Assembly: GCA_030622705.1 (NCBI GenBank)
Contig: JAUXFU010000014.1
Coordinates: 1-10,819, forward strand
DNA from: Candidatus Omnitrophota bacterium
GTDB lineage: Bacteria; Omnitrophota; Koll11; Gygaellales; JAHJCI01
Direction: 5' to 3'
DNA: 10,819 nt
The position numbers were made by a program, and so were the translations under genes. This document shows, piece after piece, positions 6,387 through 10,819 of the stretch. Below the pieces are notes generated by a model, which was given only the letters and a program-made list of their open reading frames with translations, made no database searches and was not told the DNA's origin. Position 1 is the first letter of the stretch; every line of letters begins with the position of its first letter.

Positions 6387-6404
6387 GATAAAATAAAAAA
6401 AGGA

Positions 6405-6412
6405 AGGAGGTG
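6405..6412 (+). promoter_or_regulatory. Strong ribosome binding site of the small basic protein
   Basis: AGGAGGTG, an eight-base match to the anti-Shine-Dalgarno, stands seven bases before the ATG at 6420 in an A-rich leader. It is the best site in the window and suggests high translation of the downstream small protein. Confidence 0.92.
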
Positions 6413-6419
6413 AAACAAT

Positions 6420-6662
6420 ATGGCTCAAAAGGTAATGAAGTTAGGCATTAAGAGACAGAAGGGTTATCTTTATTATTTGGACAAAAAGGGTGATGTTTCT
6501 TGTGCCAAGATGGCCCGCGGTAAATCCAAGGGAGGTAGCCCTAAAAAGGTAGAAAAATGCGGCATTGAGAGAAAAGAGGGTTATCTTTATTTTCTCGATA
6601 AACAAGGCGATGTTTCTTGCGCCAAGATGAAGAGAGGCGGCAAGAAAAAGAAGAAGAAATAA
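6420..6662 (+). CDS. Small lysine-rich protein with two copies of a GYLYFLDKxGDVSCAKM motif
   Basis: I do not recognise a function. The 80-residue protein is two copies of one 31-residue motif, at 4-34 and 43-73, identical at 23 of 31 positions. The shared core is GYLY-aromatic/Phe-LDK-x-GDVSCAKM followed by RG. The spacer (35-42) is Lys/Gly/Ser-rich and the C terminus is GG followed by six lysines. There is no signal peptide or membrane segment, so it is probably cytoplasmic. The strong basic charge and lysine tail suggest contact with nucleic acid or another acidic partner; that is inference. The copies are also similar at DNA level, with GGGTTATCTTTATT in both. There are three cysteines: Cys28 and Cys67 are equivalent, while Cys47 is unique to copy two and is no obvious zinc site. 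I recall similar LYFLDKxGDVS-type short proteins from other bacteria, without an assigned role. The gene follows nadX by 64 bases and ends before a strong terminator. Confidence 0.88.
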   Translation: MAQKVMKLGIKRQKGYLYYLDKKGDVSCAKMARGKSKGGSPKKVEKCGIERKEGYLYFLDKQGDVSCAKMKRGGKKKKKK

Positions 6663-6679
6663 GAATCGTCAGAAGAAAT

Positions 6680-6749
6680 GGCCTCTGTGCAAGCTATACG
6701 GCGTTAGCCTTTCAGGATTAGTGCCAGGTTTACAGGGGCCTTTTTCTTT
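6680..6749 (+). terminator. Long hairpin terminator after the small protein gene
   Basis: An outer 9-bp stem (6680-6688 with 6732-6740, one G-U pair) encloses an asymmetric internal loop and an inner stem. The inner stem (6700-6710 with 6714-6725) has eleven pairs including G-U wobbles, one bulged A and a UUC loop. TTTTTCTTT follows at 6741-6749. This is a convincing Rho-independent terminator for the cluster ending at 6662. It is longer and more branched than a minimal terminator, so a structured RNA role cannot be excluded. Confidence 0.8.
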
Positions 6750-6757
6750 GTTATAAT
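6729..6757 (+). promoter_or_regulatory. Sigma-70-type promoter for uvrA
   Basis: TTTACA at 6729-6734 (five of six matches to the -35 consensus) and TATAAT at 6752-6757 (perfect -10) are separated by exactly 17 bases. The start point would fall near 6764, giving a leader of about 50 bases before the uvrA ATG at 6817. The -35 box and most of the spacer are the 3' arm and T run of the upstream terminator. I see no LexA-type operator. Confidence 0.75.
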
Positions 6758-6816
6758 GTTTGTGGATGCACCAGTGGTTATAAAAAAGTTCGTAACCGCA
6801 GAGAAGAAATTCAAAG

Positions 6817-9672
6817 ATGAAATCGCAGGATAGTTCAATTGTCATTCGCGGGGCGCGCGAGCATAACCTTAAAAGCATTAATCTAAAACTGCCGCGGAAT
6901 AAAATTATAGTAGTTACCGGGCTCTCGGGGTCAGGTAAATCAAGCCTCGCCTTTGATACAATATACGCCGAGGGTCAGCGTCGTTATATGGAGAGTCTCT
7001 CCAGCTACGCGCGGCAGTTTCTTCAGCAGCTTCAGAAGCCGAATGTGGAATACATTCAGGGTCTATCTCCGGTTATTTCCATTGGGCAAAGAACTGCCGG
7101 GGGTAATCCCCGTTCTACCGTAGGGACCCAAACAGAAATCTATGATTATCTTCGGCTTCTTTTTGCCCGTATAGCCCAGGTGCATTGTTACCGGTGCGGC
7201 CGGCCAATAAGCCGGCAGAGTTCTCAGGAAATCGTAGGGGAGCTATTAAGACTGTCTTCAGCTACGGCGCTTATGATTTTAGCGCCCTTGATCCGGGGCA
7301 GAAAGGGTGAATACCGTGATATTGCCAAACAGATTCAAAAAGCAGGTTTTATCCGTTTTCGGGCAGATGGAAAGATATATGAGGTAACAGAGACAATTTT
7401 ACTGGATAGATACAAAATTCATAATATAGAGGTAGTTGTTGATAGGTTAACAATAAATTCCCCGCAGCAATCTATTGACGCGGGGTTGAAAAACCGCCTG
7501 GCTGATTCCGTGGAGACCGCATTAAAGATAGGTAAGGGTGTTTGTATCGTTAACCAGTCAGTCAGCGGGTCCGGCCGGCAGACGCAGAAAGCAGAGCCTC
7601 AGAAGGCAGATTTAATCTTTAGTGAGCATTTTGCCTGCCTTAACTGCGGAATTAGTTATAGCGAGATTGAGCCGCGAAACTTTTCTTTTAATTCTCCCTA
7701 TGGGGCATGTCCGGGTTGTAATGGCCTGGGCACGAAATTGGAATTTGACCCGGATTTGGTGATTCCCGATAAAAATAAATCAATAAATGAAGGCGCGATT
7801 GAGCCATGGAGAAGGGGAGGCAGGGGCTACATTCTTTATTATCGCGGCCTGATACGGGAATTTGTTAATCAGGCGGGAATTAATCCGGATTTGCCGTTTA
7901 AGAGATTAAAATCCGTTCAGCAGGAGTTTGTGCTTTACGGCGCGCCTGAGGTCTATGTTCGGGGGAAGCCTTTTGAAGGGGTTATCCCGCATCTTGAGCG
8001 ATTATTTCATCATACAGACAGTTATTACTTAAAGGAAGAAATCAGCCGGTTTATGTCCACGCTTGCCTGTCCGGAATGCGACGGAATGAGGTTAAGGAAA
8101 GAGGCAAGAGTGGTAACCTTAAATGGAAAAAATATTTATCAGGTTACCCTGCTTACCATTAAACAGGCGAAGGAGTTTTTTGAGAATTTAACCTTAACCG
8201 CTCAGCAGAAGCTTATTGCCGGCCAGATTTTAAAAGAGATAATACAAAGACTAAAATTTTGTATTAACGTTGGCCTGGATTATCTTACCCTGGAGAGGAG
8301 AAGTTCTACTCTTTCCGGGGGAGAGGCGCAGAGGATAAGATTAGCGACTCAGGTTGGTTCAGGGTTGGTTGGTGTGCTTTATATCCTGGATGAACCGAGT
8401 ATCGGGCTGCACCAGCGGGATAATCGGCGCCTGCTTAATACCTTAAGAGCACTAAGAGATTTAGGTAATACCCTGATTATAGTTGAGCATGATGAGTTAA
8501 CCATAAGGGCTGCCGATTACATTGTTGATTTAGGCCCGGGTGCCGGAAGGCACGGCGGCAAGGTTATATTCTCCGGTACACTGCGCAGGCTGCTTAAGTT
8601 TCCTGATTCGCTGACCGCTAAATATTTACGAGGTGAACTTAAGATAAATCGTTCGCCGGATAAAAGACGCCAGCAGGGAAGAAATTTCCTGGAGGTAAAG
8701 GCAGCCACAGAGCATAATCTAAAGGAAATTGATGTGCGCTTTCCACTGGGTTTGTTTATCTGTGTTACCGGAGTTTCCGGTTCGGGTAAATCTACGCTTG
8801 TTGATGAAATACTTTATCGGGGTTTGACCCAAAAATTATATAAAACCCGTCAAAAACCCGGGGCGCATAAGGAAATTCTCGGCGCGGGATTTATTGATAA
8901 GGTTATTGTAGTCGATCAGTCTCCTATCGGCCGGACCCCCCGCTCTAATCCTGCAACCTACACAGGCGCGTTTACCCATATTCGTGATATTTTCAGCCGG
9001 ATTCCCCAGGCGCGTATGCGTGGATTTAAGCCCGGCAGGTTTTCCTTTAATGTTAAAGGTGGAAGGTGTGAGGCTTGTCAGGGGGATGGGATTAAGAAAA
9101 TCGAGATGCATTTTTTGTCTGATGTGTATGTTCCCTGTAATGTTTGTAATGGCCGCCGTTTTAATCAGCAAACCCTGGAGATTAAATATAAGGGTAAAAG
9201 TATTGCGGATGTATTGGAAATGACGCTTGAAGAAGCAATTAATGTTTTTTCCGATATACCCAAAATAAAGAATATCCTGAGTTGTCTATATGAGGTGGGT
9301 TTAGGATATATTCAGCTGGGGCAGTCGGCAACTACGCTTTCCGGCGGCGAGGCACAGCGGGTAAAATTATCTGCTGAATTAAGCCGGCGCGCAACCGGAC
9401 GGACATTGTATATTCTGGATGAACCGACTACCGGCTTACATTTTGCGGATGTGGAGAGGTTATTACTGGTATTGCAGCAGTTAGTGAATAAGGGTAATAC
9501 CGTGATTGTTATCGAGCATAATCTGGAGGTAATTAAGTGTGCCGACTATATTATCGATTTAGGGCCCGAGGGGGCAGACGCGGGCGGCAGGGTTGTTGCC
9601 TGCGGTAGCCCTGAAGAGATAATCAAGGTAAAGAATTCCTGGACCGCTCAGTATTTAAAGAGGGTTATATGA
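6817..9672 (+). CDS. uvrA: Excinuclease ABC subunit A (UvrA)
   Basis: UvrA is the damage-sensing ATPase of nucleotide excision repair. It acts as a dimer that finds bulky lesions and loads UvrB. The 951 residues hold two complete ABC modules. Module one has Walker A GLSGSGKS (35-42), signature LSGGEAQR (499-506) and Walker B LYILDEPS with Asp525-Glu526. Module two has Walker A GVSGSGKS (652-659), signature LSGGEAQR (841-848) and Walker B LYILDEPT with Asp868-Glu869. Paired cysteines lie at 124/127, at 274/277 with 298/301, at 418/421, and at 751/754 with 774/777. The last four and the 274-301 set match the zinc modules of the family. No truncation or frameshift is seen. The start has only a weak purine stretch (GAGAAG, 6801-6806). 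It appears to be a separate transcription unit with its own promoter; no uvrB or uvrC is nearby. Confidence 0.99.
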   Translation: MKSQDSSIVIRGAREHNLKSINLKLPRNKIIVVTGLSGSGKSSLAFDTIYAEGQRRYMESLSSYARQFLQQLQKPNVEYIQGLSPVISIGQRTAGGNPRSTVGTQTEIYDYLRLLFARIAQVHCYRCGRPISRQSSQEIVGELLRLSSATALMILAPLIRGRKGEYRDIAKQIQKAGFIRFRADGKIYEVTETILLDRYKIHNIEVVVDRLTINSPQQSIDAGLKNRLADSVETALKIGKGVCIVNQSVSGSGRQTQKAEPQKADLIFSEHFACLNCGISYSEIEPRNFSFNSPYGACPGCNGLGTKLEFDPDLVIPDKNKSINEGAIEPWRRGGRGYILYYRGLIREFVNQAGINPDLPFKRLKSVQQEFVLYGAPEVYVRGKPFEGVIPHLERLFHHTDSYYLKEEISRFMSTLACPECDGMRLRKEARVVTLNGKNIYQVTLLTIKQAKEFFENLTLTAQQKLIAGQILKEIIQRLKFCINVGLDYLTLERRSSTLSGGEAQRIRLATQVGSGLVGVLYILDEPSIGLHQRDNRRLLNTLRALRDLGNTLIIVEHDELTIRAADYIVDLGPGAGRHGGKVIFSGTLRRLLKFPDSLTAKYLRGELKINRSPDKRRQQGRNFLEVKAATEHNLKEIDVRFPLGLFICVTGVSGSGKSTLVDEILYRGLTQKLYKTRQKPGAHKEILGAGFIDKVIVVDQSPIGRTPRSNPATYTGAFTHIRDIFSRIPQARMRGFKPGRFSFNVKGGRCEACQGDGIKKIEMHFLSDVYVPCNVCNGRRFNQQTLEIKYKGKSIADVLEMTLEEAINVFSDIPKIKNILSCLYEVGLGYIQLGQSATTLSGGEAQRVKLSAELSRRATGRTLYILDEPTTGLHFADVERLLLVLQQLVNKGNTVIVIEHNLEVIKCADYIIDLGPEGADAGGRVVACGSPEEIIKVKNSWTAQYLKRVI

Positions 9673-9675
9673 AGC

Positions 9676-9715
9676 ACAACTTATGTTCTTCGATTTCATT
9701 CAAGACATAAGTTGT
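9676..9715. repeat. Inverted repeat just after uvrA
   Basis: ACAACTTATGT at 9676-9686 is perfectly complementary to ACATAAGTTGT at 9705-9715, 11 pairs around an 18-base middle. CTT and AAG extend the stem after a one-base bulge. It starts four bases after the uvrA stop. No T run follows, so it is not a classical terminator, although it could slow or end transcription. The core AACTTATG returns in the third palindrome of this gap. Confidence 0.75.
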
Positions 9716-9727
9716 CTGGCTGAATAT

Positions 9728-9783
9728 AATCCCGCCCTTTCTTACTTCGTAGCGTTTCTTTTGCAGTAGGAAATGGCGGGATT
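9728..9783. repeat. Long imperfect hairpin with AATCCCGCC arms
   Basis: AATCCCGCC (9728-9736) pairs perfectly with GGCGGGATT (9775-9783). Pairing continues inward to 9749/9762, giving 20 of 22 positions paired (two G-U), with a 12-base loop. The arm shares ATCCCGCC with the palindrome after dapB. It looks like a REP- or MITE-type dispersed element and encodes nothing. Confidence 0.75.
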
Positions 9784-9790
9784 TAATTCG

Positions 9791-9845
9791 CAGACGGCCT
9801 TCGGCCTATAACTTATGTCGTCCTTCGGACTCCATAAGTTATCTG
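9791..9845. repeat. Three-way-junction palindrome before the TPR gene
   Basis: CAGA (9791-9794) can close with TCTG (9842-9845) around two hairpins. The first is GGCC-TTC-GGCC (9796-9806). The second has ATAACTTATG (9808-9817) pairing with CATAAGTTAT (9833-9842), capped by GTCC-TTC-GGAC (9820-9830). One base, 9842, is shared by the outer and inner pairings, so one pair must give way. The element ends ten bases before the next start codon. Confidence 0.75.
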
Positions 9846-9855
9846 CTCATTAAAT

Positions 9856-10819
9856 ATGCACAGATTAATAATTTTACTTACTATTATATCTTTTCTCGCG
9901 CCGATAGCGCGCGCTCAATCTTATAACCCGGAGCAAGAGGCTCTCTATGTAGCTGAGAAGGCCTACGAGGATGGTTTCTATGAGGTTTCCCTGAGCCTGC
10001 TTGAGCGTTTTATAAGAAATTTTCCGCAGAGCCGGAAAGCCCCCGAGGCAAATCTTTATATTGCCCAGTGCTATTTTCAGCAAAACAGATTTATTGCGAC
10101 CCTTGCTCAGTTAGAAAAGTTATCTTCCGATTCCCGGGCAGAGTCATTACAAGACGCGGTGCTGTATTGGACGGCAGAGGTGCATTTCCGCGGTAAGGAT
10201 TTCAGGAAGGCAATTTCGTTTTATCAAAGGATTATCAAGGATTTTCCCGATTCTAACTTTCTGGCGGATGCTTATTATTCCTGTGGCTGGTCCTTGTTTG
10301 AGTTGAAGGAATACAGCCAGGCAGCTGAGTTTTTTACTAAGGTGGTTACCTATTTTCCCGGGCATTCCCTTGCCAGAGATGCGCAGTTTAAGAAGTTAGA
10401 ATGTTTATATAATCTTAAAGATTACGCTCAGTTAAAGAGTCAGATCGATGCTTTTGAAAAGAAATACGCGGATGATACGTTTTATACGAATCAGCTTCAC
10501 TTTTTACTCGCTGAGTGTAGCTTTTATCTTGATGAATACCCTCACGCAGTCAGGCAATATCAGATAGTTCTTAAGAATCCCCGCAGCCGGAAGATAACCG
10601 TTCTTTCTCAAATAGGCCTTATTTGGTCTTATCTTAAATTAAAGGATTATGCAAGCGCTAAGGATTTGCTGGAAGGCGTAAATTCGGGTGATTTAACCGG
10701 TAAAGAACAGGAGTTATTACTTTTAGCCAGGGCTAATTTATTTACTGAGATGCAGGATTTTACGGCTGCGCGTGGTGCCTGGCTGGATTTGCAAAAGATT
10801 GCCTCTGAGCCTAAGATAA
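9856..10819 (+). CDS. Secreted TPR-repeat protein (C terminus beyond the window)
   Basis: An open frame from the ATG at 9856 stays open to the right edge, giving 321 visible residues. Residues 1-20 are a clear signal peptide: His-Arg near the start, a hydrophobic core LIILLTIISFLAPIA, and a likely cut after ARA (18-20) before Gln21. There is no lipobox cysteine, so the product is probably periplasmic. The rest is a string of about eight TPR-like helical pairs, each with a Tyr/Ala pattern and often ending near a FP-[DGQ]-[SH] turn, for example AVLYWTAEVHFRGKDF and ADAYYSCGWSLFELKEY. This resembles BamD, YbgF/CpoB and related envelope TPR proteins. I cannot choose among them; inference from such layouts is a scaffold working with a TolQ/ExbB-type complex that may lie just outside. 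There is no obvious ribosome binding site, and the start lies ten bases after a palindrome. Confidence 0.88.
   Translation, partial: MHRLIILLTIISFLAPIARAQSYNPEQEALYVAEKAYEDGFYEVSLSLLERFIRNFPQSRKAPEANLYIAQCYFQQNRFIATLAQLEKLSSDSRAESLQDAVLYWTAEVHFRGKDFRKAISFYQRIIKDFPDSNFLADAYYSCGWSLFELKEYSQAAEFFTKVVTYFPGHSLARDAQFKKLECLYNLKDYAQLKSQIDAFEKKYADDTFYTNQLHFLLAECSFYLDEYPHAVRQYQIVLKNPRSRKITVLSQIGLIWSYLKLKDYASAKDLLEGVNSGDLTGKEQELLLLARANLFTEMQDFTAARGAWLDLQKIASEPKI

Noticed and set aside
6355..6400. Promoter for the small protein gene in the TATACT/TATATT repeats
   Set aside because: Several -10-like hexamers occur because of the repeat, but none has a -35 box at proper spacing, so read-through from nadX is equally likely.
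6689..6731. Riboswitch or small RNA inside the long hairpin (compared by eye with the c-di-GMP-I aptamer because of GCAAGC)
   Set aside because: The aptamer's conserved GGCAAACC and tetraloop-receptor parts are missing, and it lies after a gene rather than before one. A terminator explains it better.
8984..9223. Plus-strand open frame of 79 codons inside uvrA
   Set aside because: It overlaps the zinc module of uvrA in another frame and shows no family features.

Overview
The window reads as a gene-dense stretch of a chromosome from an uncultivated Gram-negative-type bacterium. All nine recognisable genes, plus a possible gene tail at the left edge, lie on the + strand. The gene set suggests candidate phylum Omnitrophota (OP3) or a relative in the wider PVC group: the DapL route to diaminopimelate, NadX for NAD synthesis, a small duplicated basic protein, and UvrA followed by a secreted TPR protein. 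That placement is inference from gene content and order; no marker RNA is present.

Region 1 (117-4113) is a diaminopimelate/lysine cluster: dapF, dapA, dapB and dapL. DapA and DapB make tetrahydrodipicolinate, DapL aminates it directly to LL-diaminopimelate, and DapF epimerises that to the meso form used in peptidoglycan and lysine. No acyl-intermediate genes (dapD, dapC, dapE) are needed. Region 2 (4191-6355) is a cofactor group: folK overlapping panC by an ATGA junction (folate, pantothenate), then nadX (aspartate dehydrogenase for NAD). Region 3 (6420-6662) is a small lysine-rich protein built from two copies of one motif, with the strongest ribosome binding site in the window, closed by a long hairpin terminator. 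Region 4 (6817-9672) is uvrA, with its own near-consensus promoter that overlaps that terminator. Region 5 (9676-9845) is a run of three palindromic elements. Region 6 (9856 to the right edge) is the front of a secreted TPR protein that runs out of the window.

The only strong terminator is at 6680-6749, so dapF through the small protein may be one transcription unit, although no promoter was found for it.

The most unusual feature lies in the gaps. Most intergenic spacers in the left two thirds are built from short-period tandem words: 7-bp arrays before dapB and folK, 8-bp arrays with the same core word after dapA and after nadX, 9-bp units before dapA, and an ATCCGYG word before dapF that recurs before dapA. 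The 8-bp arrays begin on the stop codon of the preceding gene. A second class, GC-rich palindromes sharing ATCCCGCC, lies after dapB and after uvrA. None of these fits CRISPR, a riboswitch or an insertion sequence.
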